Shown here: positions 45,020 to 56,873 of the stretch, piece by piece
Layout: each line of letters opens with the position of its first letter
Position numbering within the stretch: position 1 is the first letter of the stretch
From: Gnetum montanum
Taxonomy: Eukaryota; Streptophyta; Gnetopsida; Gnetales; Gnetaceae
Direction: 5' to 3'
Assembly: GCA_015680685.1 (NCBI GenBank)
Contig: MNCI01004661.1
Location: forward strand, 979,050 to 1,043,049
Length of the DNA stretch: 64,000 bases
The notes under the pieces: model-generated
The model's input: only the letters and a program-made list of their open reading frames with translations
Database searches by the model: none
Told to the model about the DNA's origin: nothing
Program-made: the position numbers and the translations under genes

Positions 45020-46690
45020 CATCTCCATGGCTAACCTTTGTTTTCGTCTGAAACTTCTTCTGTTACTGTGCACATGAAGTTCAGAATTGTATATGATAAA
45101 ACAAGAACGGCTTTTCCTTGGGACATCAATTCGGCTGGTTTCCCACCAATTTCGTGCCAGGAATCTCTGCCTAAAGTATCAACTAAAAGTATTAATTTTT
45201 AATATTGTCGCCCTTGAAGGACTGTTGTCCATGAAAAAAAACACTATGCCTAATTAAGAATGAAGGCATGATTCATGCAAGTGTAAATTACTTTTCAAAG
45301 CCTCGGTATGTTATTAGTCAAAGAACATGAGAAATCAGCACCGGGCTGTCGGTCACTTCCTAATATTTTTGGATTCTTGTGACAACTAACTGGTGAAGCG
45401 AAGATCATCAGAATTCGGAGAGTAGAAAAGGCAGAAGCAATACGAGCAGGGTTGGTGGAGGGAGAAGCTTTTCCTTTCCATGCCTGAGGAACGCGGATAG
45501 ACTAATTTAAGGTTTGGTTCCTTCCTCAACTACTACCACAGATTTTGCAGAGCAGTCCACTTCTCTCATGCTGGGTCTTGCTTGGTCTCCTCACACCAGC
45601 ACCAAGTTGCTCCATTTTTTTTCAGCACTAACCTCAAGGAATATTACTGGTGATCAGGCCTGTTATCTAATAATAAACCAGTGGCAGAAATGCTAAAGTT
45701 TAAATGGATACTAAACATTACTAAAAGAGATAAATTGCATAATATATTAGAGAGAGATGAGATAAATTGCATAATATATTAGAGAGAGATTTGAAGTGGC
45801 TTTTATTTCATGTAAGTTATACAAAAATTCATAAAAAAAAGTTGGTACATCTAGGAAAGCCATCGAAAAAAATGACAAAAAAAGATATGAGAAAAAAACT
45901 GCAAATAAACAAATAGTAGGATGATGCTGCTGCTTTGTGAGTTCAAATAATTTCTCATAAACTTTAAAAGCTCATTGTAATTCTTGACAAGGGCCTTTTC
46001 TTATTCAAAAGGAACAGTTTCATTCATAGAATCCTTAAATTTTTTTAACTTTACTAATGCTGCTTGAAAGAGATTTGTTTCTTGTTTGATTTCCATTTAT
46101 TTTAGTTTTATGGTGTCCTGCTTCAATTTATTGCAGATTCCTTGCAAAGATATTATATCACGGTAGGACACTTTTTCCCCAATTTCATTATTTACACAAT
46201 GACTTATCAGCTGCCCTGCTCGAGAAATAGTTTCACAAAATGAAGATAAACGTCCAATCTTATTTTAGATTAAGTGGAAAGAGTACTTAGATTCGTGGAG
46301 ACTGAAATTTAGTACGGAACAGATACAAAATATCCTCCCCGCGCTTTCTTTTTAATTATTCATAATGACAGTTCCTTGTTCGATTAGGAAAAAAAATACA
46401 ATAATTTCTTCTGCGACTCTTCAAACTGAAATACGTTCTGTCTTGATCAATTTATTAAAGCTGGTTCTATTTTTATGTATTCGATGCTTATTATCTGCTT
46501 TTCTTTGTCTAATAAAGTGGCACCGCAGACGCGTAGATACGTGAATATAACTGATTACGTAATCCTAAATTTAATGTGGACAGTAACAGAAAAAAGTTCA
46601 AACAAACCAATGCATACGTCAACCATGTCGTAATCCTGTGACTGTGGTGGAAATGCAGTGGACATTTCATCGTCAAGCAGCAGCAGCAGC
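45020..46690. other. Intergenic, nothing recognised
   Basis: No gene was recognised. A 34-bp unit (GAGATAAATTGCATAATATA plus TTAGAGAGAGAT) is repeated twice at 45727-45792. Small open frames have no known motif. Confidence 0.45.
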
Positions 46691-46703
46691 AGAGGTATTT
46701 TGT

Positions 46704-46715
46704 CTCTATAAAAAG
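46704..46715 (+). promoter_or_regulatory. TATA box of the 46822 LRR pseudogene
   Basis: TCTATAAAAAGG lies 107-118 bp before the ATG at 46822, within a leader conserved with the intact gene. It is a better TATA match than the one in the intact copy. Confidence 0.6.
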
Positions 46716-46821
46716 GATACCTATCAGTCACGGAAACCATTCTCGATCAAACCAGAGGTTTGGAAATCTCCCTGTTTCCTGGTTTTGAACTGCTTCAGAA
46801 ATTGGTATTGATTTGTTAGCC

Positions 46822-47940
46822 ATGTCTGTGCCCGTATCATTGTTATTGATAGGAATATCCTTGTTCATTCCTTGCGTGTATAGCAATGAAGTGCAAGCTC
46901 TTCTTGCTTTTAAGTCCTCCCTTCTTCATCCAGAAGATATTCTTTACAATTGGACACCAGATTCCCCCAATACCTGTAAATGGATTGGCATCTTCTGCTA
47001 TGATCCTTGTTCTTTTGATACGTGCAGTTCCTTTGTTCAAGCCATTTGTCTCAACCATACCATTTGGAAGGCTACATTTCTCCTTTCATTGGAAACCTCT
47101 CTTCTTTGAGAGGACTGGACTTATCAAATAATTATTTGAATGGACCCATTCCTGCTTCCTTTGGAATGCTTTCTAGGCTTGTTAGGCTTAACCTCAGCAA
47201 TAATAGTTTCAGTGGTGTTATTCCACCAGAGATTGGCAAAATCTCCTCTATGTGGACACTTCATCTCTCATCCAATGACCTCTCAGGAGCCATTCGTCAG
47301 TTTCTAAACCTGTCATTCCTTTCTTCCTTTCTTATTTAGATCTTTCATTCAATCATTTGCAAAGATCAATTCCTGCCTAGGCTTGACTTTAGCAATAATA
47401 TTTTGAGTGGTGTTATTCCACGAGAGATTGGCAATATCCCCTCTATGCAAACACTTAATCTCAAGTATAATGAACTCTCCGGAGCCATTCCTTCATTTCA
47501 GCACTTGTCATTCCTTTTTTCTTTAGATCTTTCCAATAAGTGCCATTTCAGAGGTACGATCCCTATATTCAATATGTTATTTAGATCTTTCTAGGAATAG
47601 GTTGAGTGGCATTATCCATCACAAACTACATATGTTGTAATGTTATTATTATAGTCGTATGATTGTTTCTTTAACATTTCTTACAATTCTTTCAATGGAA
47701 CTTTCCCCTTGTGGCTTGGATTTATCTTATAATGATTTTGAAGGATCAGTACCTTGTGCTGAGAATATGGTTAATAAACAACTATTTCTGAATGGAAATC
47801 TAAGGATTCATTCCATTGCGTATCAAGAAAAGGAAAAGGAATGCTTTTCATCCTAGGCATTGTATTAGGAAGGCTAGTAGTATTAGGATGGATAAGTAAA
47901 GTACCATTAGAGATGTGAAGACAAAATCTATAGTTAACTT
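46822..47940 (+). pseudogene. LRR-XII receptor ectodomain relic cut by a copia element
   Basis: The ATG at 46822 opens a signal peptide (MSVPVSLLLIGISLFIPCVY) and the LRR cap (NEVQALLAFKSSLLHPEDIL, NTCKWIGIFC). A frameshift near 47050 is followed by about seven readable repeats (ISPFIGNLSSLRGLDLSNNY, SGVIPPEIGKISSM and others) with further stops, then LDLSYNDFEGSVPC and the beginning of the membrane helix (LFILGIVLGRLVVLGW, about 47840-47900). Similarity ends at 47940, where the copia LTR begins, so the kinase domain is gone. Confidence 0.85.
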
Positions 47941-47941
47941 G

Positions 47942-48338
47942 TGTTAAACTTTACTTTTGTCTTGTTTAGTTGTAGAATTTTCTAAAATATGAAAAGAAGA
48001 GTAAAGATATCTAAAACTTGTAAAAGAAAAAGTGAAGACATGTCTAAGTTAATTATTAGTTGTTTCCATTATTTTAACCCTACATCTGGCTATTTAAATC
48101 CATCTTGGGTTGGTTATGATGAGTGAGTTGAGAGTGCATGGTCTCTTGTGTAAGGGTTACTATGTGGAAGAAACTGACTTTTGATCTTTGTAAACATTTC
48201 TGTGTATCTTTGTAGTTTTGAAGATGTTGTAAAAGTTGCTAAGTTGCTTTCCTGTTTATCTCCCTTGTTTCTCTCTCACTCAATTTTGCAAGTTTTATTT
48301 CTCTGTTGTTGTCTTATTTTTGTGTTGGTAATATTTGT
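47942..48338 (+). repeat. Copia 5' LTR, left part
   Basis: The LTR starts TGTTAAAC and holds a TATTTAAAT box (48091-48099), a pyrimidine-rich transcribed part (48240-48310) and then breaks at 48338, where element E is inserted. The remaining 37 bp continue at 63065-63101 and end GATAACA, giving a TGTTA...TAACA inversion. Total LTR length is about 434 bp, normal for a plant copia element. Confidence 0.8.
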
Positions 48339-49165
48339 TGATGAGCGACGAGGTACCCCTACACCCAATCATATGAATCACAAGTGTTCACGTGTGATCC
48401 ATTTGAATTTTGCAGACTTTAATTACCAAGTACGCTAGAGCTAAACGGTGAATTTGTGTTGTTTGTTCATTGTCTTTCTAGTCTCACTTATGAAATGCAA
48501 GTGTATGGTTAAGTGTGACTGAAGCATAAGATTTTTATCATTTTATGTTTTATCAATTTCATCACTTAAAATAATAATGAAAGTGAGAGTAATTAAATGC
48601 TAAGTGAATTATTGTCTAATCTAGCCTAACACAAGTAATCGTCCCCACTTCCCAGACACATCTTGAACTTCATGTAAACACTACTGGGTTGTCAAACACT
48701 AATGATTTCTAAGCTACCAAGTGTCACATGTATGTTTGAAGGGGTCTTTCTTGTGTATTTTAATTAATTGCTTAATTAATCAAAATCAATTGCTGAATGA
48801 ATAACATTAAATATGAACTGCATGAAATCACAATGTATAAATACATAAAGAAAGAAAGTCTCAAGTGCTACATGGATGAATTAAAGAGCTCGTCTTTATT
48901 GCCAACACAATGATGTGTTTAGGTACATCAATGCTTGAATAAAGATCCAATTACACTTAGACTTCCTGCTACAGGCACTTGGAAAATATTCTAACTCTCA
49001 AATGAACAAACTGCAAAAATTTTGCTACTTGACTCCCAAAAAAAACTCCTTGAATCATGTGCCCAAGGGCTATATTTATAGGCCCAAGAATACCCCCACG
49101 ATATTACATACTTGATATCACATCGCATACTTGATATTAGGGCTCATGTAAGACACAATTCATCA
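48339..49165 (-). repeat. 3' LTR of element E
   Basis: TGATGAG...TTCATCA on the plus strand. It aligns along its length with the LTR at 62181-63059, for example at TTTAATTACCAAGTAC, AAATGCAAGTGTATGG and AATAATGAAAGTGAGAG. A polypurine tract (minus strand GTCGTGGGGGTA) abuts its inner edge at 49166. Confidence 0.9.
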
Positions 49166-49552
49166 TACCCCCACGACTGAATGAAAACTTATCCTCAAGT
49201 ACAAAAAAAGAGGAACAAGTCCCTTACAAAATATATTTGGAGGTATGGAATGTTTGACTAACATGTAGAGTGACATAGAGAAAATATACAAATACAAAAG
49301 TTCCCAAGCATACATTATTACAATAATGTTCAAAATTAGGTGTTCATGACAATAGGAAAGAACACCCTCAAATTTAATAAACATCCAACCCCTCTTGGCA
49401 ACAGAAGAATGAAAGAGTGGTAGAAAAGATCCAATGGTTATGAACAATCTTCTATGAGTGATATTGTTGCATCATCCTTGGTGAAGACAATCCTACTTCC
49501 AATCCATGCTTCCCACTACAATCACAAAAAAATCAAGGATTAGTATATAAAG
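49166..49552 (-). other. 3' untranslated region of element E
   Basis: Non-coding sequence between the polypurine tract and the inserted Tat-type LTR. Nothing else was recognised. Confidence 0.5.
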
Positions 49553-50742
49553 TGTAACACATAGCAGTTGAATACCTTTTCTCGTCAGTGGTTATACCTA
49601 GCCTCACATGTACGCTCAGCATGTATGACTGATGTAATACACCCGGTATGCAACCCCTGAAGATGGCATGGAAACAACACTACAAAGCAAGACTTTGTAC
49701 AAAGCATCAACTCACACGAACATAGCAATCATCAGATTTTGACATCATGCATTCTGGAGTTCATACGCTAAGCATGCACCTACATGCCCAGCGTATACGC
49801 CTAGCATGTACAAAGTGTACAACCAGTGTCAGATCAAGGTCAACTAAGCTGAACATCTACAGGCAGCATCTTCAAGGCATCCGAATTCAAATCTGAAGGC
49901 CGAAGGACTTCTTTTGCTTTGATCAAGTCTGTACGCTGAGGTCATACATCCAGCATGTATACGCTAGCGTCCAGTGTGTATACGCTGGCGTACAGCAATA
50001 TACGCTGGCGTACAATGGTATACGCTGGTGTGCAGCACGTTGTATACTTGTAAAATTTTATTCTTTTGCACTCGGTCAACGTGCCACATGTCACCCGACT
50101 CGAGAGTCCAGCACTCCACAGCCAATCATCCCCTCTCAAAACCCGAGTCCCATGTTTAAACTTGTATAAAAACCTCAATTTTTCACTAGACAGGGGTTGG
50201 CAATTTTGGAGCAAAAACCAGAGAAAAACAAAGAAATAGAGACACTAAGAAACTAGAGCTAAAACCCTGTACGCTGGACCTCGACTCTGCACGCTGAGCA
50301 TACAACCTTTACACTATGCCTACAGTTGAACCTAGCACACAATCATCCCTGCATCCACTGGGGCTATTCGTCTGCCTTGTGTCAAAGTCACAACTGCATT
50401 AGACCGGTGCATTGTAACTTTCATTTCGCAATAATATTGCTACATTTCTTTGCTAAAATCTGTTACATTTTTTCATTCATTATTGTATGTTTACTGCTTA
50501 CTCTCCTGTACGTTTACGCTCCATTTTACATTCGTTACGTCGTTTACGTATAACCCAGCGTATAGTACATCGGTGTACGTTCAGGGAAATCCTTGCCTGA
50601 TCTGCGTGCGGACCACTCAAGGTACTCTGCCTTCGTCAATTCCAACATGCCCTCAAGCAAAGGTAGGGTCTTTTGTACATGTCCAGAGATCTCCAGGTGT
50701 CTATTTCATTCCAGCCGAAGACCGATGATTTCGGATAGTACA
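49553..50742 (+). repeat. Probable solo LTR of the Tat (A/B) type inside element E
   Basis: It starts TGTAACACAT and ends GGATAGTACA, similar to the TGAAACACCA start and GTTACA end of element B's LTR, with a comparable run GACCGA.GATTTC before the end. TATAAAAACC (about 50165) is followed by TTGGCAATTTT, as in B. Upstream of the TATA box (49955-50040) is a short array of TATACGCTGGCGTACAG units. No pol or polypurine tract adjoins it. I could not find a clear target duplication (TAAAG against GTTGC), so one edge may be misplaced. Confidence 0.55.
49955..50040. repeat. Tandem TATACGCTGGCGTACAG units
   Basis: About four units of 20-25 bp occur in a row (TATACGCTAGCGTCCAG, TATACGCTGGCGTACAG twice, TATACGCTGGTGTGCAG). 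Each unit is partly palindromic (TACGCTGGCGTA). Related single copies are scattered through the rest of this LTR (TACGCTGAGG, CACGCTGAGC, CCCAGCGTATA). Confidence 0.8.
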
Positions 50743-51602
50743 GTTGCAACCCTTTTATTTAGTCTAAGGGGTGTGCTTTGAATTCTCATATTATTAATAT
50801 TAGTAATTTTTTTTGAATGAAAACCACACCATGCAAAGACCCATGCATTTTCACATTTATTTTGTCCAAAAGGTGTGCTTTGAATCCTCAACCTTCCTTT
50901 ATTTTTTTTTGAATGGTTTTTTTTTTCTTTTTTCTTTTTTGATGAGGACCACACCATGTAAGGACTTATTTGACTTCCTATTGTGAAATGACACAGAATG
51001 ATGAGAAGTTCATGAGAACAATCCTCACACATAGAAAAATGAAAAAGCACAAAGAATACTGCCTCCCTTTGAAGCCACACCCTATTCAAACCTTTGAGTC
51101 CTTCCCAATTCTGGAAACTACACAAGTCACAAATTTATTAAAGTTGTATTAATGAAAAAGGGACTACACATTTTCAAAACAAGAAAAGCCATAGAGTGTG
51201 TGGATGGGTGGATGATGTGGATTCACTACCTATTACATGAAAAGAAACCATGTCCTAGTTGTTAGTAATGACATTCAAAGTTAGAAACCAAACATCAACA
51301 ATTAAATCAAAAATGATACAAACCACCATCGAGTAGCGCATTATCATTGTACCTGGCACCTTATTAGCAAAAAGAATAGAAAATTACAGCAACATGAGAA
51401 AATATAAAAGAAAGTAACAAATATTCAAGAAATATTAAATATACTAACGATGCTGTAAAACAAAAACTTAGAAAAGATCAATAACTTAAAAAACAAAAAG
51501 ATAGAAAATACAGAATATGAAAAGAAAAAAGTGTAAAACCAAAAATGTGTAAAACAAAAGGTTGAAAGACTAAGGAGCTACTTAAAGTATTTTTATGGAT
51601 GG
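50743..51602 (-). other. Element E 3' region, continued
   Basis: Non-coding. A block of about 100 bp is duplicated (50765-50840 and 50869-50963, both starting GGTGTGCTTTGAAT.CTCA and ending CCACACCATG). The part at 51277-51602, rich in GTAAAACAAAA, is homologous to element D at 25233-25455. Confidence 0.6.
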
Positions 51603-52679
51603 TGATGAGTGGCGAGGTACCCCTACACTCCACCATACGAATACGAGCGTACACGCGCGATCCGGTCGAACTCCGCAGACTAAATGCCTTAACGCCCCAA
51701 GAAACACTTGGGGTTAATCGTTCGTTGTCTTCCCAGGCTTGCTTGTAAGTGTCACGGTGTATGGTTAAGCAAGTCTGAGGTATGTGATTTTTTTGGTATT
51801 TTCGGCTTATCTTCTATGCTACCAGGAGGAAAGAGTTGAGAAACTAAACTAACTCTAACTAAGATCTAAGTCTAAATTAACTAGCGTCAGCATCCGTTCC
51901 CACTTGCCGGACACACCCTGAACTATGCAACTGCGGCTTACCAAACGCTAATCGTTACTGGGATCGCCACACGTAACGCAAGTGCTCGAAGTGGTCGTAC
52001 TGAGGCACCTATTTAGCCTACGTGTGATAAGCAGCCGATTCCTTAGCCAGCCGTACATACCCGTGGGTGCTCGTAACTAAGTCGTACTTATCACACGTTC
52101 TTAGCCTAGCAATGAGCAGTCGATTCCTCAACTAGTCATACACATCGGACTACCACTGAGATTACCAAGCGCAGAATCCTGGAATACGCTACTGGGTTAC
52201 CAAGCAGCCGATGCTCGTAATTGAGTCGTACTCATGCATTGCGTCAAGCAGCCAATTCCTTGACTAGCCGTACACGTCCGTAGACGCTGGTAATCAACTC
52301 GTACTTGAACGCACTAGGAAAGCAGTAAAAGAAAGCAATAAATGAAACCATGTGCCGCAAGGTTTATCCAAACAAGTTCGTCTTTATTGTCGTACACAAC
52401 TTGGGTTCAGGTTACAAGCTGCTCGAATAAAGAGCCATTCACTTTAGGACTCCTACTGCGGGCACATGGGGAAAAATTCTAACTCTCGAGTGATCAATCT
52501 GCCAGAGCTTTGCTACACTAGCCAGGATTGGGAAATGAAGGGAGTGCTGCCTCTTATTTATAGATATGACGGTGGGACGCGATATCGCGTATGCGATATC
52601 GTAGGGTAAGACGTGATATCGCGGCGGCCGCGATATCACGTACGCGATATCACGGCCCAGTGCAAGTCGCGTCTCATCA
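51603..52679 (-). repeat. Solo LTR of the F/D/E family inside element E
   Basis: TGATGAG...CTCATCA flanked on both sides by GATGG (51598-51602 and 52680-52684). The corresponding place in element D (25456) has no LTR and reads straight from the A-rich region into GTGGCCATC, which is the empty site. On the minus strand U3 is only about 115 bp and carries a cluster of GCGATATCGC palindromes next to TATAAATAAGAGGC. An internal array around AGCCGATTCCTTAGCCAGCC and CGTACA (52020-52310) is repeated about three times. It is closer to the LTRs at 11558 and 63548 than to E's own LTRs. Confidence 0.9.
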
Positions 52680-52684
52680 GATGG

Positions 52685-55600
52685 CCATCTCCCCCATGAC
52701 TAAGTTAAAAGGAGGAGATCCAAAAGATTGAGCATGGTTGTCCATCTTGCAAGGTGTCTACTGAGTTGGCTGGCTTGGGCTCATGGAAAGGTTTTAGTTA
52801 TTGGATGTTAACTAATTGCTTCTTGTCTAGGCTATCAGTTTTATATATGATCATGGCCCTAGATGGAAAAGTCTCTTCGATAATGTAAGGTCCTTCCCAC
52901 AACATTTGAAACTTGGTTCTTTGAGGTATGTGTCTAGGATTCCAATAGAGAACCTTGTCTCCTAGTTGAAACTTGACTTTTCTTATTTTGAGGTCATGGA
53001 ATTTCTTGTTGAATGCCTTATGCACTTTGTTGGATGACAGGGTCATTAATTGATTTTCATCTAGCAAGTTGAGATTCATTAATCTTTCCTTTTTGTGTTA
53101 GACTTAGATCCATGTCAAGGTCACAAGCTGTAGAGAGTGTATGGAGCTCAGATTGGATGGGCAGTGTTGGTAGTTTTCTGTACACGAGCTCATAGGGAGA
53201 ATAACCTATGGGAAGCTTCCATGTGGAGAAATAGGCCTAAAGGGCATCATTTAGTTTGATGCTTCAATCCCTTCGGTACTTGCTAATAGTGCATGTTAAA
53301 ATTTTTGTAATCTCCTGGTTAGTGATTTTAGCTTGATCATTGGCTTGAGGGTGATAAGGTGTTGTGAGTTTGTGCTCAACCCCCAAGTGATGCATAAGTT
53401 TTCAGAAAGTGGCACCTATGAAATGAGTTCCATTGTCAAAAATTAATGCACAAGAAATACTAAACTTGTTTATGATGTTTTATTATACAAACTGAGCAGC
53501 AGTAGTGGATGTACAATCGATGACGACTACTGCTTCTACCCACTTAGTGCAATAGTCAACTACAACTATTATATATGCCTTTCCATTTGACATAGGCGTG
53601 ATGGGACTCATAAAGGTAATGCCCCAAATATTGAATGACTTGAGAGGTTGAATCCATTATTGTGGCCCCTCCATTTGAGCTATCCTTCCACCATCTCTCT
53701 AACAACAATCACAAGTATGAACAAACTGGTGTGCATCTCTGAAGATTATTGGCCAGTAATATCCTACCATGAGGATTTTTAAGGCCATGCATTTCCTAGC
53801 GTAATGCCCCCCACAAGGCCCTTTGTAAACATCCTGGAGAATGTGTAGTTGATCCATGTCAAGGACACACCAACATACTAGGCCAGCGAGACATACTTTG
53901 TAAAGGTTACCATTGATTTCCATGAAACACTTAACTTGGTGAAGAAACTATTATTTCTTCTGGGTGTCTAGCTCTTGCAGCAGTTCTTACTTGAGCAGAT
54001 AAGTATGAATGGTGTCATACCATCTTGGTTCATTGGGCATTTATGCATTAATAGCCCCTACAAAGAGATATTCATAAGGAAATTGATCAGATAAGGAGCT
54101 CTCTTTCTCCTTGTTGTCCCATCTTAGTTGTGATAAGTGGTTGGCAACCACAATTTTCACATCCTTTTGATCTATCACTATGAGATCAAACTCTTATAAA
54201 ATCATGAGCCACCATATGACATGGGGGCTCATCATTCGTATATTCATTAAAAACTAGATGGCACCATGATCTGTATGCACAAACACTTTATAACCAAGCA
54301 CACAGTCCTTGAAATTTTCTAAGGCAAACATCACCATCATCAACTCTTTTCTATAGTGGTGTAGTTCAACTATGCACCTGCGATACTCCAGCTTGCATAG
54401 TGAATGTAATATGGATGTCTTTGATCATCCATCTATGTAAGCACTGCCCCCAAAGCATAATTTGATGCATCATTCATCACATCAAATGGCCTTGACCAAT
54501 CAAGTTCTTGTAGAATTGGGGTCTCAATAAGCTTTTTCTTCAATTGTTGAAATGCTATTTCACATGTAGGGGTCCAGAAAAATGATGCATCTTTCTTTGT
54601 TAACTCAATTAATGACTTGGAAATTTTGGAAAAGTTCTCAATAAAGCATTGGTAGTAGCCAGTATGACCAAGGAATGACCACACTTCTTTAACTATTTTT
54701 GGTTGATGGGTTATTCCTTGAATGACCCTTATCTTTTTAGGTCCACCTCGATTCTTGCTTTTAAGATACAATGCCCCAAGACTATGCCTTCCTAGACCAT
54801 AAGATGGCTCTTTTTCCAATTGAGCCGGAGGTTTGTTTCGACACATCTCCTCAACACCTGATCAAGATTGTCTAGGGCTTGCTCGAACATAGCTCTATAG
54901 GGTGAAAAATCATACATGAAGACTTCTACCCCGCTACCATTCTATTATTGGAAAATGCTAAGGACTATTTGTTGGAATGTAGCTAGGGCATTACATAGAT
55001 CAAATGGCATTTGATGTAAATAAAAGACCCCTAAGGACTTGTGAAAGTCATCTTCGCCTAGTCCTTTATTGTGATTTCGATTTGTTTATAGCCAATATAA
55101 CCATCTAGAAAGTTGTAGTAGCTATGCCCAAAAATGGTGTCTAGCACTTGGTCAATAAAGGGCAATGGAAAATGATCTTTGAAAGTTGCCATATTGAGTA
55201 GTTAAAAGTTGATGCACACCCTCCATGTTCTTCCTTTCTTGGGCAAGATCATGAGAGGGCTAACCCACTCACTATTTGTAATAGGGTAGATGAATCTTGC
55301 CTTGAGGAGTTGCTCAATCTCTTCTTTGACAATTTGCTTTAATTTGGGATTCAATTGTCATTATAGCTATCGTTTTGACTTAACAATAGGGTCAGTGTAT
55401 ATTCAATGCTAGAATATTCTTGGATCTATTCTTGTGGGCTTAGAATATAACTAGGAAAAGGCTACTCACCATTTTTCCACAACATTCATCAACATCTTCT
55501 TTTGTCCTATAGCAACTTTGGCATTAATAATGATCAGCTTTCCATTTTTTAAGAACACATATTCCATTCAAATCGGTAGTGTCTTTAATTCAAGGGATTC

Positions 55601-56039
55601 TTGTTTGAAATTGTCAAGAATATCTAGCTCTCCCAAATTGATATCATCATTTACTCCCTTAGAGAGCTAGTGATAAACTTGCTCGAGTTCATCCATACTT
55701 GCAACATAATCACACATTAGGTCCTCAGTAGGTTCCATGCACAATGTATTACTGCTAGAATTAGTTGTCAGCCACTGGGTGCCTTTTTGTTTTATGGTTG
55801 CCACATACAAACATCTTTGTATTTTAGCTTCTAGTGCACATTGCTTACATGCAGAGATAGATGTTCACTTTATTGACCATATCTTCTGCACATAATGGCA
55901 CCCTAAATCACTATATGCAATACATGGAACCCTTTTCTTCTTGATATTCCCAAATTTATTTTCTTTGGATATCTTTAAGGAAAGATCTCTAATGCCCATT
56001 TTGGCATCAATAATTCTTAACCACGTCCCTTCCATAATA
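52685..56039 (-). pseudogene. Element E: protease end, RT, RNase H and integrase
   Basis: From right to left: protease end (55865-56039, GTWLRIIDAKMGIRDLSLKI); a linker (55380-55860); RT (about 54880-55380, LLNMATFKDHFPLPFIDQVL, FLDGYIGYKQIE); RT thumb and RNase H (54433-54846, SFLGHTGYYQCFIENFSK, NDASNYALGAVLT and further to about 54200); H2C2 zinc region (53699-53923, GPCGGHYARKCMALKI, CDCC); integrase core (about 53110-53640); and a GPY-type C-terminal module (52798-53079, LYWNPRHIPQRT, WEGPYII). Stops occur throughout. Homologous regions of element D are about equally decayed. In life it would encode the enzymes for copying and integration of the element. Confidence 0.88.
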
Positions 56040-56373
56040 ATTGGTGTTGACACATTTTGGCCATTTCATGGAACAGGCTTTACAAGGTTATGGTGATTTT
56101 TGAAAAATTTAAAAGAGATTGTTGAGATTTTTTTTTTTCACCTTGAAGTCTACCATGTTGATTAAGACAAACTTTGCTAATTGGTTCACATCCACAAAGG
56201 CATGGTTGACTGTCCCAAAATCTTAGAGGCCTTGTTCTTGCATCCTTGAACCAACCAATACACAAAAGTTATAGAGCCTCCTTCCAAGGACCATGTTGCC
56301 CATATGCAAAAATCATACCATTCCATGGGATTTCATCCCTTGTTAGCATTCGGACAAAAATGAGCCTAGAATC

Positions 56374-56873
56374 ATGAACACTAAGACCTTAAGAAAATTT
56401 AGAAAGGAAGACTCAAGGAGCTATAAAATGAGGGTGTGCATGGTTTGCAAGGGTTCAAATCATAGGCTACTGCGCTGTGTAAGGTGTTCCATTGCTGTTC
56501 ACAGAAAATGCTCTCCATGGCCAGAATCAATCATTTTCCTGGATGATAGAAGCAATCAAATAGTTTGTTGGCGTCATCCACAGAATTGGAAGCTAGAAAA
56601 CAAGCATATTGAAGTGATACGTGACATAAAGGAAGCATTTCATAGCTTACCAATTCCGTATATGAATGAAGAATTTAATGTTGGTGAAGATTTCTAGAAA
56701 GATGCGATTGTATGCTCAGAGAATTGTGAGTGCAGAACTCAGTCTATGAGCTGTTTAAAAGCTTGTCATTGTTTAGAGCAGTGCACAAATAAGCCATTTC
56801 GCAAGGAGAAGAAAATTAAAATAGTCAAGACTGAATCCTGTGGATGGGGAGCAGAAGCTGCAGGGATATTTCT
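56374..56873 (+). pseudogene. Captured PHD-AWS fragment of an ASHR3-like histone methyltransferase
   Basis: The frame reads MRVCMVCKGSNHRLLRCVRC, then AVHRKCSPWPESIIFLDD and IVCWRHPQNW. These are the paired cysteines and histidines of a PHD-type zinc finger (CxxC, CxxC, HxxC, CxxH), a fold that reads histone tails. After EEFNVGEDF a TAG stop (56695-56697) interrupts, and the same frame goes on with CSENCECRTQSMSCLKACHC and CTNKPFRKEKKIKIVKTESC, the cysteine-rich AWS module that precedes a SET domain, ending GWGAEA just where SET would begin. PHD-AWS-SET in this order is known from plant ASHR3/SDG4-type lysine methyltransferases. The catalytic SET domain is absent. No intron interrupts these 500 bp and part of the usual linker is missing, so a spliced transcript may have been the source. 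Family assignment is from memory of the motif pattern. Confidence 0.7.

Noticed and set aside
49553-50742. Considered as a genuine 3' UTR of element E
   Set aside because: Its ends, TATA box position and palindrome block resemble the LTRs of elements A and B, so an inserted LTR is more likely, although no target duplication was found.
52565-52670. GATATC palindrome cluster considered as a CRISPR-like array
   Set aside because: Units are short, touch each other without unique spacers, and recur at the same place in every LTR of the family.
56080-56265. Minus-strand frame at the left end of the 3.1-kb insert, first read as part of the E protease
   Set aside because: The ATTGG duplication and the restored protease frame show that this sequence belongs to the insert, not to E; no protein family was recognised.
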